The notes under the pieces were generated by a model. It was given only the letters and a program-made list of their open reading frames with translations, did no database searches and was not told the DNA's origin. The translations under genes were made by a program, and so were the position numbers. Shown here one piece after another: positions 17,556-26,128 of a stretch of 64,000 nucleotides of DNA (positions within the stretch are counted from its first letter, which is position 1; every line of letters begins with the position of its first letter). This stretch comes from Marinococcus sp. PL1-022 (GTDB lineage: Bacteria > Bacillota > Bacilli > Bacillales > Marinococcaceae): assembly GCF_033845285.1 (NCBI RefSeq), contig NZ_JAWXCX010000001.1:2805495-2869494 (forward strand), in the 5' to 3' direction.

Positions 17556-18578
17556 ATGAGTATTTCACGTAACGATCCGTGTCCTTGCGGCAGCGGTAAA
17601 AAATACAAAAAATGCTGCGGCGATCCCGCCAACCAGCCAGCTTATACGACTGAAGAAGTAACCAACATACAGCTGGATCTTGCAGCCGCTGCAAACAAAG
17701 ACAGCCGGAAGGATTTCAGCCATTATTACCGCCGGGTCTACCGGCCGAACTATTTCCCTTATGCCTGGCATAAATTTGTTCAAAATCTGGCGCTTGCTGA
17801 CTTTTTACTGCACGGCAATGAGCGCAGGGAATGGATGAATATTCATCAGCAGATAGAGCACAACAGCCAGCACCCGCGGCTTCAGCGGCTTTATTCCAAC
17901 TGGACCGGGCATAACCTGTCACTGTTCCGCCTGAATAAAATGACCGACGACTGGTACGAGGTCACCGACCTGCTGAGCGAGGAAGTTCACCATATTGAAC
18001 CACTGTCCTTTTTCCGGGACCTGCAGGAAAACATTGTGTTTCTCGCCTTTTTAGTCCCTGTAGAGGATAAATGGTATCCAATGCTTGGCCTGCTGCCGTT
18101 CCATCCGGATTTCGCCGATGACGTTATTAAAAGCGTTACCGGCTCTGTTCCGGACAACGAAGCGGATAAAGCCGGATGGATCACGCATCACCTGCCGGAT
18201 GTGCTTCGCACACTAAAGGATGATCTTCAGGAGAAATACCAGGAAGCAGATAGCGCCTCCACCCGTTCTGAAGCAGGTTCAGATGCTGCGGCCGATACTT
18301 CAAACCTGAACGAGGATCAGCAGAAAGTAGTGGAGACACTCGAAAGCTCCGATCAGCTGTCCCAAGAAGCAGTATCTTCAGCTGCAGAGCTGTGGACCCG
18401 CTTTTGCGAGCAGGAAAACCCTGTGATCCGCAAACCGGAGGCCCAGGCAGCAGCTCTTGAATACGCAGTGGGAGGCGGCACGCAAAAAGAAATCGCCGAA
18501 CGCTACGGGGTGGCCTCCTCCACTATTCGTACGCAGTGGAAAAAGATGGAGCCCTATACGTCAAATGAAAATGCATAA
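17556..18578 (+). CDS. SEC-C motif protein with C-terminal HTH
   Basis: A 340-residue protein. Residues 4-24 are a SEC-C zinc-binding motif (DPCPCGSGKKYKKCCG), as at the end of SecA. The middle (about 30-220) is a conserved region of unknown role with aromatic-rich helices, followed by an acidic low-complexity linker. The C-terminus (about 295-335) resembles a helix-turn-helix: GTQKEIAERYGVASSTIRTQWKKM. Such proteins are common in bacilli with no assigned function. Ribosome binding site GAAGGAG precedes the ATG. Monocistronic with a strong terminator. Confidence 0.8.
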   Translation: MSISRNDPCPCGSGKKYKKCCGDPANQPAYTTEEVTNIQLDLAAAANKDSRKDFSHYYRRVYRPNYFPYAWHKFVQNLALADFLLHGNERREWMNIHQQIEHNSQHPRLQRLYSNWTGHNLSLFRLNKMTDDWYEVTDLLSEEVHHIEPLSFFRDLQENIVFLAFLVPVEDKWYPMLGLLPFHPDFADDVIKSVTGSVPDNEADKAGWITHHLPDVLRTLKDDLQEKYQEADSASTRSEAGSDAAADTSNLNEDQQKVVETLESSDQLSQEAVSSAAELWTRFCEQENPVIRKPEAQAAALEYAVGGGTQKEIAERYGVASSTIRTQWKKMEPYTSNENA

Positions 18579-18583
18579 ACAAT

Positions 18584-18620
18584 AAACGGCCTGCGGGGAA
18601 TTCATCCCTGCAGGCCGTTT
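18584..18620. terminator. Bidirectional terminator between SEC-C and DoxX genes
   Basis: AAACGGCCTGC and GCAGGCCGTTT form an 11-bp perfect stem, extended inside by GGGG/TCCC. It lies between two convergent genes. Confidence 0.88.
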
Positions 18621-18626
18621 GCTTTT

Positions 18627-19013
18627 TCAGAAAGAGCGTTTCTTTTTTCGTTTTTTCAAGGCAAGCATACGGCTTCCGGTTAGTGCCAGATGGATAGAGG
18701 CAGCCATCAGCAGGAGATCAAGCTCAAAGCCTCCAATCAGCCCCTGCTGCCATTTGACCATTACAATCGCCCCAAGCATAATGAGCGCAAACAGACCCGC
18801 AACCACACGCGTCAGCAGCCCAAGAATAAGCAAAATTCCTCCAGCAGCTTCGATGACTGCTACAGCGTAAGCAGTGCCGTCCGGCATACCCATGCTGCCA
18901 AACGATGCAGCCGAGGCTCCCATTCCGTTCAGTAATTTATCAGCCCCGTGAGCTAAAAATATTACGCCCGTCACGATCCGGAGAATCAGCAGGCCGGCTT
19001 CCATATTTTTCAT
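18627..19013 (-). CDS. DoxX-family membrane protein
   Basis: A 128-residue protein with four membrane helices. The DoxX pattern is clear: LLILRIVTGVIFLAHGADKLLNG at the N-terminus, then GMPDGTAYAVAVIEAAGGILLILGLLTRVVAGLFALIM. The family includes thiosulfate:quinone oxidoreductase subunits and the MhqP/CatD group involved in quinone or oxidative stress. The role here is not decidable. The C-terminus is strongly basic (KKRKKKRSF). Single gene. Confidence 0.85.
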   Translation of the reverse strand: MKNMEAGLLILRIVTGVIFLAHGADKLLNGMGASAASFGSMGMPDGTAYAVAVIEAAGGILLILGLLTRVVAGLFALIMLGAIVMVKWQQGLIGGFELDLLLMAASIHLALTGSRMLALKKRKKKRSF

Positions 19014-19102
19014 ATAATTTCCTCCCTTTTCTTTTTCACCAGTATGCCCAACACCTATGAATTTGAAAAGGTACTATCATAAGTCTGGTGGCTTATGCCT
19101 AT

Positions 19103-19127
19103 AAAAAAGAGGCCAAACCGGCCTCTT
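19103..19127 (-). terminator. Terminator of the GNAT-like gene
   Basis: AAGAGGCC / GGCCTCTT stem with AAACC loop; the minus strand continues with a U-run. Confidence 0.88.
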
Positions 19128-19128
19128 C

Positions 19129-19551
19129 TCACAGTTTTTTCTCCAGCCAGACACGTTCATCTGTTAGCTCCTCTTTCACCTGAAAGCCTGCTGCCTGCAG
19201 CATATCAATAAATTCCGGGTGCTCGTTGGCCAGCTTGGTCTGCACGACCTGATAGCCCTGTTCACGGGCATGAATAAGAACGTTGCCGACAAGACGGCTT
19301 CTCCATCCGTCATCTTCAAACGCTTCTTCCATCCCGTTCAGCCAGCTGTACCATACGCTGTCATCCTTTGCGTAGCTGATGTCGTAGCCGAGAATTTTTC
19401 CTTCCTCCCTTGCCACCTGCACAAGGGATGCCCCTGCCTGTTCCAGGGTCTGGTGCATTGGTTCCATTTTTTCAAAAAGCTGAGCATGTAAATATAGGAT
19501 GCCCTGAAGCACTTCACTTGGAGGCATGCCTTCGTATTTTTCTATCTGCAT
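19129..19551 (-). CDS. GNAT-type acetyltransferase-like protein
   Basis: A 140-residue cytoplasmic protein with the order of a GNAT fold: variable N-terminus, central strands (ILGYDISYAKDDSVWYSWLNGM), the acetyl-CoA-binding helix region (GWRSRLVGNVLIHAREQGYQVVQTKLANEH) and a final FIDMLQAAGFQVKEE segment. The strict Q/RxxGxG/A motif is degenerate (RSRLVG), so the activity is uncertain. The acceptor substrate is unknown. Single gene with its own terminator. Confidence 0.75.
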   Translation of the reverse strand: MQIEKYEGMPPSEVLQGILYLHAQLFEKMEPMHQTLEQAGASLVQVAREEGKILGYDISYAKDDSVWYSWLNGMEEAFEDDGWRSRLVGNVLIHAREQGYQVVQTKLANEHPEFIDMLQAAGFQVKEELTDERVWLEKKL

Positions 19552-19723
19552 CGTAATTGTTCCTTCCTTCCATCACTAACTTCTAAGGCAAGTGTAGCAT
19601 ATGCGGGCACGGTTTATCTTTCCTACCGCCTCTTCCCTGTTCATGTTACCATGTAAAGTGATATGAAAAGACGTCCCGTCGTACGTATACATACCAGAAT
19701 GTAGTTGAGGAGATCGATGAGTC

Positions 19724-19990
19724 ATGGAACTAACGTTAAATCTGTATTACCTGTTATTTATCGGCCTGGCGTTAAATGCCGTTATTTACATTATTGCACG
19801 CATTAAACAGCATGGCCGCAGGCACCGGTTCGCCGCAGCGAATGTAACATTTATAGCTTTTTTCTCTGTTTTAATTTTAAGTATTGTATTCACCCGCTGG
19901 ATCGGCCCCGACTTGTTTGCCGTGAGCGTCGGCATGATTTTTATGTTCGTTATCGCCGCCCTTTTGGATAAAAAAATGGGAGCGGATTAA
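19724..19990 (+). CDS. Small membrane protein of unknown function
   Basis: An 88-residue protein with three predicted membrane helices (about 6-24, 40-58, 62-80), separated by a basic loop (RIKQHGRRHRF) that should face the cytoplasm. No family recognised. GGAGATCGATGAGTC precedes the ATG and a GC-rich hairpin follows the stop. Single gene. Confidence 0.65.
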   Translation: MELTLNLYYLLFIGLALNAVIYIIARIKQHGRRHRFAAANVTFIAFFSVLILSIVFTRWIGPDLFAVSVGMIFMFVIAALLDKKMGAD

Positions 19991-19992
19991 AC

Positions 19993-20024
19993 ACAGCCAG
20001 GGGGCAGCGCCCCCGGCTGTATTT
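19993..20024 (+). terminator. Hairpin after the small membrane protein gene
   Basis: ACAGCC-GGGGGC pairs with GCCCCC-GGCTGT (one bulged A) around a 3-nt loop. The T-tract that follows is weak (atttagtct). Confidence 0.7.
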
Positions 20025-20056
20025 AGTCTGTTAAAATCCCCTTACCAGGCATTCAG

Positions 20057-20299
20057 TCACCCCGCGGATTTACTCTGGAATTTTTGAATCTCCTGCATTA
20101 ATAAATTAAGCTCGGCCTGGGCGCTGTTTATGGAAGCTGCCAGCCTGCCAAGTTCAATATTAGCCGTCTGATACAGGCATTTTGTAAGTTTATCAATGGA
20201 ATCGGAATTGGCAATTTTAGCATTATCTATGGATGGGGACTTACAATTTGCAGCTATTTTGAACAGCCTCCTTGAATCACTTTTAAATTGGAGAAGCAT
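20057..20299 (-). CDS. Small hypothetical protein in an AT-rich patch
   Basis: An 80-residue open frame with a helical C-terminal part (TANIELGRLAASINSAQAELNLLMQEIQKFQ) that could form a coiled coil. No family recognised. The ATG at 20299 has a poor ribosome binding site. A good AAGGAGG at about 20258-20264 points to a start about 12-15 codons later, but no ATG, GTG or TTG is in frame there. The surrounding 400 nt is visibly AT-richer than the rest. It may be a real acquired gene or a chance frame. Confidence 0.4.
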   Translation of the reverse strand: MLLQFKSDSRRLFKIAANCKSPSIDNAKIANSDSIDKLTKCLYQTANIELGRLAASINSAQAELNLLMQEIQKFQSKSAG

Positions 20300-20428
20300 C
20301 TATCAAATGCATTCGAACTATTATATTGTACCTACAAACCTCTATTTATTATAGCATAAATCAAGAAAATTCATAGTCATATAGTAATGAACCGGATTCA
20401 AAATCAATTTTTCTGTCATACTGAATAA

Positions 20429-20465
20429 AAAATCAGGCAGAGCTGCTTAAGCCCTGCCTGATTTT
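20429..20465 (-). terminator. copA terminator
   Basis: AAAATCAGGCAG and CTGCCTGATTTT make a perfect 12-bp stem with a 13-nt loop directly after the copA stop codon; further A residues upstream give the minus-strand U-run. Confidence 0.9.
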
Positions 20466-20466
20466 A

Positions 20467-22884
20467 TTATGAAATCTTCATCCGCTGCAGGCGCAGGGCA
20501 TTCAGTACAACAGAAACTGAACTGAACGCCATGGCTGCCCCGGCCACCCACGGAGCGAGCAGGCCGATGGCGGCAATAGGAATGCCGACGGAATTATACA
20601 CAAACGCAAAGAATAAATTTTCTTTAATGTTTTTCATCGTTGCGCGGCTCATGAGTACAGCATCTGCTGCGCTGTTTAGATCCCCTCGCATCAGCGTAAT
20701 GTCCGCTGCCTCCACGGCGATGTCTGTGCCTGTGCCAACAGCCATACCGATATCAGCGGTCGCAAGCGCCGGTGCATCGTTAATCCCGTCTCCGACCATG
20801 GCGACGCTCCGCCCTTCACGCTGCAGCTGTGTTACTTCGCTGCTTTTCTGTTCAGGGAGTACGCGCGCAATCACACGGTCAATCCCTACCTCTGCTGCAA
20901 TAGCGCGGGAAGTTTTCTCGTTATCACCGGTAATCATAACGACTTCAAGCCCTGCCGCCTGCATGCGTTCCACTGCCCGTCTGGATGTCTCCTTCACTGT
21001 ATCAGCGACGGCAATCCAGCCGGCAAAGCGGTCGTTTACCGCCACTGCCATAACTGTTTTACCCTGATCCTCCAGCGTTTCGTTTTCTGCTCCTTCCGGA
21101 ACACCTTCCACACGGCGCTCCGCCAGCCAGGCACTTGTCCCAACCGCTACAGTGCCGGCCTCTGTGACTGCGAGCACTCCTTTGCCGGGTACTGCTTCAA
21201 ACGAAGAAGCAGGCTGCAGCGTAAGATTTTTCTCCGCCGCATCCTGGACAATCGCCTGGGCCAGCGCATGCTCGGAGGACTGCTCCGCTCCGGCAGCGTG
21301 CATCAGCAGCTGCTGCTCCGTCCAGTCCGGAGCCGGTACAATATCTGTCACTGCCGGCTCTCCTTTTGTAATCGTACCGGTTTTATCAAGCAGAATGGTT
21401 TCCACTGCCCCGGTGCTTTCCAAGTACTGCCCGCCTTTAAACAGCACGCCATTTTCAGCAGCTCTGCCGGAGCCTGCCATAATAGACGTCGGCGTTGCGA
21501 GCCCGAGCGCACATGGGCAGGCAATGACAAGAATGGCGATGGTTGGCAGCAGTGCCGCTTCAAGCGATCCGGGCTGCACAAAAAGAATCCAGGCGAGAAA
21601 GGTCAACAGTGCGATGCCAATTACAATCGGTACAAACACTCCGGATACACGGTCGGCAAGGCGCTGAATCTCCGCCTTTCCGCCCTGGGCTTCTTCAACG
21701 ACCCGGACAATCTGGGACAATGCCGTGTCCCTGCCGACCCGGGTGGCGCGCATGCGGATACGCCCGTTTCCATTCACCGTCGCACCAATCATCGCGTCTC
21801 CCGCGTCTTTTTCCACCGGAATGCTTTCACCCGTAAGCATGGATTCATCCACAGACGAGCGGCCGTCTATAACTTCCCCGTCCACCGGCACCCTGGCTCC
21901 CGGTTTCACGTGGACCACGTCGCCCTCCTGGACGTCTTCGCTTTTTATTTCCGTTACTACACCGCTTCGCTCCACGAGGGCGGTTTCCGCTTTTAACGAG
22001 AGAAGTGATTTAATGGCGCGCGAGGTGCGTCCCTTCGCTTTCGCTTCAAACCACTTACCAAGGAGGATAAGGGTAATGATCACTGCTGACGTTTCAAAAT
22101 ACAGCCCTTCGGATGCATTGCCTGTCAGCACAAAATACAGGCTGTAAAAATAGGCAGCCGAGGTACCAAGGGCGACCAGCACATCCATATTGGCGCTGCC
22201 GCTCCGCAGTGATTTATAGGCGCTCCGGTAAAACGTGGAGCCGATGATAAACTGAACCGGCGTCGCAATGCCTAACTGAACCCAGGGGTTCATCAATACT
22301 TCCGGGGACCAGAGACAGGACAGAAACCCGAAATGGGAGACCATCGTCCATACAAGCGGAAGGGTTAAAAGCGCAGAAATCAGCAGCTGCCATCCTTTTT
22401 TCCGCTGTTCTTTTTCTCTCGGATCCTCCGTCTCTTTCTCGGTGCGTTCGGTTAACCCGTACCCTAATTTGTCTACTTCCTGTTCCATGTCCTCTACAGA
22501 AACTTCTCCGTCCAGATAGTGGACCGTGGCACGCTCCATTGCCAGGTTGACGGTGGCTTCCGACACTCCGGGAAGTTTATTCAGCTTCTTTTCCACTCGG
22601 TTGGCACAGGCAGCACATGTCATTCCGGTGACGTCAAACACCGCTTCGCTGCGGCGGACGCTATAGCCCATCTGTTCTACTTTTTCTTCCATGTCATGCG
22701 GTGCTACCTCACTGGGATAATACTGTACCGAAAGCTGTTCGGTCGTTAAATTAACGGAGGCTTCTGAAACCCCGTCCATTTTCCCAATCTGTTTTTCAAT
22801 GCGCCTCGAGCATGCTGCGCAGGTCATTCCCTCTATGGAGGCGTTCCAGTGAGCAGGACTATTAGCTGTCTGATTTTCCATCAT
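20467..22884 (-). CDS. copA: Copper-exporting P1B-type ATPase
   Basis: An 805-residue Cu(I) efflux pump of the cytoplasmic membrane. Two heavy-metal-associated domains lead, each with the GMTCAAC copper motif (about residues 18-24 and 86-92). Eight membrane helices follow, with the transport-site CPC motif in [11 protein letters not shown], the TGES actuator motif, the phosphorylated Asp in [11 protein letters not shown], and the hinge [10 protein letters not shown]. This order defines CopA. It has its own promoter with a CsoR-like site and a terminator, separate from copZ, so pump and chaperone levels can differ. Confidence 0.96.
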   Translation of the reverse strand: MMENQTANSPAHWNASIEGMTCAACSRRIEKQIGKMDGVSEASVNLTTEQLSVQYYPSEVAPHDMEEKVEQMGYSVRRSEAVFDVTGMTCAACANRVEKKLNKLPGVSEATVNLAMERATVHYLDGEVSVEDMEQEVDKLGYGLTERTEKETEDPREKEQRKKGWQLLISALLTLPLVWTMVSHFGFLSCLWSPEVLMNPWVQLGIATPVQFIIGSTFYRSAYKSLRSGSANMDVLVALGTSAAYFYSLYFVLTGNASEGLYFETSAVIITLILLGKWFEAKAKGRTSRAIKSLLSLKAETALVERSGVVTEIKSEDVQEGDVVHVKPGARVPVDGEVIDGRSSVDESMLTGESIPVEKDAGDAMIGATVNGNGRIRMRATRVGRDTALSQIVRVVEEAQGGKAEIQRLADRVSGVFVPIVIGIALLTFLAWILFVQPGSLEAALLPTIAILVIACPCALGLATPTSIMAGSGRAAENGVLFKGGQYLESTGAVETILLDKTGTITKGEPAVTDIVPAPDWTEQQLLMHAAGAEQSSEHALAQAIVQDAAEKNLTLQPASSFEAVPGKGVLAVTEAGTVAVGTSAWLAERRVEGVPEGAENETLEDQGKTVMAVAVNDRFAGWIAVADTVKETSRRAVERMQAAGLEVVMITGDNEKTSRAIAAEVGIDRVIARVLPEQKSSEVTQLQREGRSVAMVGDGINDAPALATADIGMAVGTGTDIAVEAADITLMRGDLNSAADAVLMSRATMKNIKENLFFAFVYNSVGIPIAAIGLLAPWVAGAAMAFSSVSVVLNALRLQRMKIS

Positions 22885-22918
22885 GGCACCTCACTTTCCC
22901 TCCAGGCTTTCTTTCAAT

Positions 22919-22945
22919 ATTATACCCCCGTATAGTATTTTGCAA
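22919..22945 (-). promoter_or_regulatory. copA promoter with degenerate CsoR-like box
   Basis: On the minus strand a TATAAT -10 (22924-22919) pairs with a TTTGCA/TTGCAA -35 at 15-16 nt. The spacer contains ATACCCCCGTATAGTAT (22922-22938 on the plus strand), which resembles one good half (ATACCCC) and one weak half of the CsoR palindrome. It indicates copper-responsive control of copA independent of copZ. Confidence 0.6.
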
Positions 22946-22957
22946 ACAAAGAGTGCG

Positions 22958-22989
22958 TAAAAAAGCGGACCGTGCCGTCACGATCCGCT
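22958..22989 (-). terminator. copZ terminator
   Basis: AGCGGACCGTG and CACGATCCGCT pair (one mismatch or G-U on the minus strand) around a 4-nt loop, followed on the minus strand by TTTTTT. It separates copZ from copA. Confidence 0.85.
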
Positions 22990-23001
22990 CCTTCTTATTA
23001 T

Positions 23002-23214
23002 TTACGCGGATACAACATCGTACCCCTGGTCATCTATCGCTTCATCGATATCCTTTCGCGAGGTTACTTCAGGATCGTATTCTACATCTACGGCTCCAGT
23101 ATCAAGGTTTACTTTTACATTCGAAACGCCCTGCAGTTCGCCAACGCCGCCTTCTACCGCAGAAACGCAGTGACCACAGCTCATTCCTTCCACCTGGATC
23201 GTTTCTTTTTTCAT
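23002..23214 (-). CDS. copZ: Copper chaperone CopZ
   Basis: A 70-residue ferredoxin-like heavy-metal-associated domain with copper-binding GMSCGHC near residues 9-15, followed by the usual VKVNLDTGAVDVEYDPE. CopZ carries Cu(I) to the CopA pump and to CsoR. Start ATG at 23214 is 9 nt after GAAAGGA; the ATG at 23223 is too close to the site. Transcribed from the CsoR-like operator promoter upstream. Confidence 0.94.
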   Translation of the reverse strand: MKKETIQVEGMSCGHCVSAVEGGVGELQGVSNVKVNLDTGAVDVEYDPEVTSRKDIDEAIDDQGYDVVSA

Positions 23215-23240
23215 TTCAACCATCCTTTCTATACCCTCAT

Positions 23241-23269
23241 TGTATAATACACCTCAGGGGTATTGTCAA
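23241..23269 (-). promoter_or_regulatory. copZ promoter with CsoR operator filling the spacer
   Basis: On the minus strand the -35 is TTGACA (23269-23264) and the -10 is TATACA (23246-23241), spaced by exactly 17 nt. The spacer (23247-23263) reads ATACACCTCAGGGGTAT, a near-perfect palindrome of the CsoR type (TACCCCnnAGGGGTA class). CsoR without copper would therefore sit between -35 and -10. Confidence 0.85.
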
Positions 23270-23272
23270 AAA

Positions 23273-23566
23273 TCACTTCATCATCCGCCGCATAACAGCC
23301 ATCAGCTCTTCAATGGATTCTTCGCCCTCGCCGTCTTTAATTGCATTTGCCACGCAGTGTGAGGTGTGGTCCTCCATTAATGCCAGCGACACTTTGTTGG
23401 TCGCCGACTGAATAGCTGCAATCTGGTTTAAAATATCCACACAGTAGCGATCGTTTTCCACCATATCGTGAACGCCGCGCACCTGTCCTTCAATGCGCTT
23501 TAATCGATTCAGCATTTGTTGTTTATTAGGTTGGACGGTCCTTTTGTTGCCTGAAGCATGCTCCAT
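23273..23566 (-). CDS. csoR: Copper-sensing repressor CsoR
   Basis: A 97-residue all-helical DUF156 repressor. The Cu(I)-binding Cys-His-Cys set is visible: Cys in NDRYCVDIL, then His and Cys in DHTSHCVANA. Copper binding releases it from the copZ and copA promoters. Start ATG 23566 lies 8 nt after GGAG; an in-frame GTG at 23575 overlaps the site. Located directly upstream of copZ on the same strand. The 180 nt separating it from the divergent lacI-type gene hold the lacI promoter region. Confidence 0.94.
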   Translation of the reverse strand: MEHASGNKRTVQPNKQQMLNRLKRIEGQVRGVHDMVENDRYCVDILNQIAAIQSATNKVSLALMEDHTSHCVANAIKDGEGEESIEELMAVMRRMMK

Positions 23567-23702
23567 ACTGTCCACTCCTTCTTATCGCTTATTTACCGCT
23601 AGTTTACTAGGTTGCACGGCGTTAATCAATTTTTATGATTCATAGAAAAGCACTGTTTTTTATGATAATTTTTAAAAATTTTCAATTTAGGGTTGCGTTA
23701 AA

Positions 23703-23748
23703 TGAAAGCGTTTTCTATAATGAAGTCATTCTTCCAAAACGTTTCGGA
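23703..23748 (+). promoter_or_regulatory. cre-like site and self-operator of the LacI-type gene
   Basis: tgaaagcgttttct (23703-23716) matches cre with one mismatch. TCCAAAACGTTTCGGA (23733-23748) is one base away from the core of the perfect palindrome found before the downstream transport operon, and it overlaps the GGAGG ribosome binding site. This indicates autoregulation by the LacI-type protein plus CcpA control. Confidence 0.7.
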
Positions 23749-23756
23749 GGCTGATC

Positions 23757-24770
23757 ATGAATACTATCAAAGATATCGCTAAAGCAGCCGGCGTTTCGGT
23801 CACTACTGTTTCAAGAGCCCTAAATGGATACAGCGACGTCAATGAACAAACGCGTCAACGTATCCAGGAGATCGCTGAACAGCTGGACTATGCGCCAAAT
23901 CATATTGCACGCGGCCTCGTTATGAATCGTTCGAAGACAATTGGGCTCTTAACCTCCCAATCCTTTCCTTCCAATTCGAAGGATACGTTCACACTTGATA
24001 TTCTGGCCGGCGTAAACGAATACGCCAACGAATACGGTTATGACCTCATCTTATTTCAATCCCGTCCTGCCGGAGACCGCACGTATTATCAAATGTGCCG
24101 GGAGCGGCAGCTCGAAGGAGTAATCACCCAGAACCTTCCCCACGATCACTCCGCCACTGAGGAGCTGGCGGCTACCGGACTGCCGTGCGTGTTTATCGAC
24201 AACCAGGTGGAAAGTGGTACCGCAAGCTTTGTTACCACCGACAACGCAGACGGCGCCCGTCAGGCGCTCGTACATTTGATCAGCCTCGGTCATGAACATA
24301 TCGCATTTATGAACGGCCATCATTACGCCTACGTATCCAAAGAACGCCTGAAAGGCTACGAAGAAACACTCCGGGAGTTCAACCTGCCTTACCGGGAAGA
24401 ATACATCCGGGAGGCGTCCTTCGATGAAAAACTGGCAGAGGAAGAAGCGCTTGGACTGCTGCAGGCCTACCCGCACATTACAGCCGTCTTTTGCGCCAGT
24501 GACCTGATGGCTCATGGTGTCATGCGGGCAGCTCACCAGCTGGGCTATGTGCTGCCGCAGGACCTGTCAATCATTGGATTTGACGATCTTGTGCTCGCAG
24601 AGTATTTTTCACCCCCGCTTACGACCGTGCATCAAGACAGGTACACGTTAGGCCGCAAAGCCTGTGAATTACTTATTGAGAAGATTGAAGGGAGAAAAAC
24701 TCCTGATAGTCTGGTAATTCCTGCGTCACTGACCGTCCGGGAATCCACCAGTCCCCCGGGGAGCAAGTAA
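23757..24770 (+). CDS. LacI-family repressor of the second sugar operon
   Basis: A 337-residue LacI/GalR repressor. The N-terminal helix-turn-helix and hinge read TIKDIAKAAGVSVTTVSRALNG and DYAPNHIARGL. The C-terminal sugar-binding domain ends with FDDLVLAEYFSPPLTTVHQD, typical of the family. It is followed after 74 nt by the transport operon, and both promoters carry the same AAACGTTTCGG operator, so it most likely represses the importer and itself until the sugar or a derivative binds. The effector is not identifiable from sequence. Confidence 0.92.
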   Translation: MNTIKDIAKAAGVSVTTVSRALNGYSDVNEQTRQRIQEIAEQLDYAPNHIARGLVMNRSKTIGLLTSQSFPSNSKDTFTLDILAGVNEYANEYGYDLILFQSRPAGDRTYYQMCRERQLEGVITQNLPHDHSATEELAATGLPCVFIDNQVESGTASFVTTDNADGARQALVHLISLGHEHIAFMNGHHYAYVSKERLKGYEETLREFNLPYREEYIREASFDEKLAEEEALGLLQAYPHITAVFCASDLMAHGVMRAAHQLGYVLPQDLSIIGFDDLVLAEYFSPPLTTVHQDRYTLGRKACELLIEKIEGRKTPDSLVIPASLTVRESTSPPGSK

Positions 24771-24791
24771 GTTTTCTTTACTTTTCTCCGG

Positions 24792-24827
24792 AATCCGAAA
24801 CGTTTCGGATTTTTGAAACCGATTTCA
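24792..24827 (+). promoter_or_regulatory. 20-bp palindromic operator plus perfect cre
   Basis: AATCCGAAACGTTTCGGATT (24792-24811) is a perfect 20-bp palindrome with the central CG of LacI-type operators. Three bases later TGAAACCGATTTCA (24814-24827) fits the cre consensus at every position. Both lie within 55 nt upstream of the binding-protein ATG. The operon is thus predicted to need both induction and absence of glucose. Confidence 0.85.
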
Positions 24828-24844
24828 TTTAAGGAGGAATTTGC

Positions 24845-26104
24845 ATGAAAAAAGCTGCAGCTGTAACAGGAGCGTTTATACTGCTCGCCGGATGTTCAAA
24901 CGCGGACATCTCTCCCGCTGCTGAGGACGAAGTAACGATTACGTACGCCCGAGGTGTGGATACAACCAACGCGACAGAGGCTACCATTAAAGCCTTTGAG
25001 GAGGAACACCCGAATATTAATGTCGAGGTAAGAGAAATGCCGCCAAGCAGCAGTGAGCAGCATAACCAGTACGTGACAATTTTGAGCAGCGGCAGTGATG
25101 AAATCGATGTGTTCGCAGCCGACGTCGTCTGGCCGGCAGAATTTGCGCAGGCTGGGTACGCCCTCCCTCTCGACCGCCTGATCGAACGGGATGATGTCGA
25201 TATAGACGCACACTTCCCGGCCCCTATTGAAGCCACTTCTTATAATGGAAGACAATATGCCATGCCAGTGTACACAGATGCCGGCCTCCTCTTTTACCGG
25301 GACGATATTGTAGATGAGCCGCCGGAAACATGGGAAGAGCTTGAAACAAAAGCTTCAGGGCTCCAGGGCGAAGAAGGAACTTCCTTCGGCTACACCATGC
25401 AGGCCTCCCAGTATGAAGGCCTTGTCACAAACGCCATTGAGTTTATCGGTGCCTATGGCGGCCAGATTATTAACGAAAATCAGGAGGTAGTCGTCAACTC
25501 CCCTGAGGCCATTGAGGGCATTCAAAAAATGATCGATATCACCCAGTCTGATTTTGTGCCTAATAATATTTTAAACTTCCAGGAAATTGAAACGGAGAAT
25601 GCTTTCAATACCGGTAATACTGTTTTCGCCAGAAACTGGCCTTATATGCTGTCCACATCGACCGATCCGGAAATTTCCAGTATTCCTGATAACGTCAGCT
25701 TTACTACACTTCCGGAAGGAAGCGAGGGCAGTGCATCCGCGCTGGGTGGGTGGACCACCATGATCAACAAAAACTCTGAAGAAGTCGAAGCTTCATGGGA
25801 ATTTGTGAAGTTTATGTCCAGTAAGCAGGGGCAGAAAATTGGTGCCCTCGAAGGCAGCCGGGCTCCTACTATTGAATCCTTGTATGAGGATGAAGAAATC
25901 CAGGAAGCAAACGCTTTGTTTGCGGATGAAGCCTTCGTCGAAACGCTTCAGAATGCCGTACCGCGTCCGGTGACAGCAGATTATCCGGAAGTATCGGATA
26001 TTATGCAGATTGAACTTTCACGGGCAGCAGCCGGAGAAATTACTGCTGAAGAAGCCGCCGCCAACATGGACCGCAAATTGAGCGCTGTTTTGAATGAAGA
26101 ATAA
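24845..26104 (+). CDS. Sugar-binding lipoprotein of the second CUT1 importer
   Basis: A 419-residue family 1 solute-binding protein. Lipoprotein signal MKKAAAVTGAFILLAGC with lipobox Cys near residue 17. The body resembles trehalose/maltose-type binders (ThuE/LpqY group): ITYARGVDTTNATEATIKAFEEEHP, DVVWPAEFAQAGYALPLD, PVYTDAGLLFYRDD, GGWTTMINKNS. It is acidic, as for the other exported proteins here. First gene of a five-gene operon with two permeases, a Gfo/Idh enzyme and a TIM-barrel enzyme. The trehalose or disaccharide assignment is inference from gene context. Confidence 0.9.
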   Translation: MKKAAAVTGAFILLAGCSNADISPAAEDEVTITYARGVDTTNATEATIKAFEEEHPNINVEVREMPPSSSEQHNQYVTILSSGSDEIDVFAADVVWPAEFAQAGYALPLDRLIERDDVDIDAHFPAPIEATSYNGRQYAMPVYTDAGLLFYRDDIVDEPPETWEELETKASGLQGEEGTSFGYTMQASQYEGLVTNAIEFIGAYGGQIINENQEVVVNSPEAIEGIQKMIDITQSDFVPNNILNFQEIETENAFNTGNTVFARNWPYMLSTSTDPEISSIPDNVSFTTLPEGSEGSASALGGWTTMINKNSEEVEASWEFVKFMSSKQGQKIGALEGSRAPTIESLYEDEEIQEANALFADEAFVETLQNAVPRPVTADYPEVSDIMQIELSRAAAGEITAEEAAANMDRKLSAVLNEE

Positions 26105-26128
26105 TACGGATTCGAAGGAGGAACCCGC

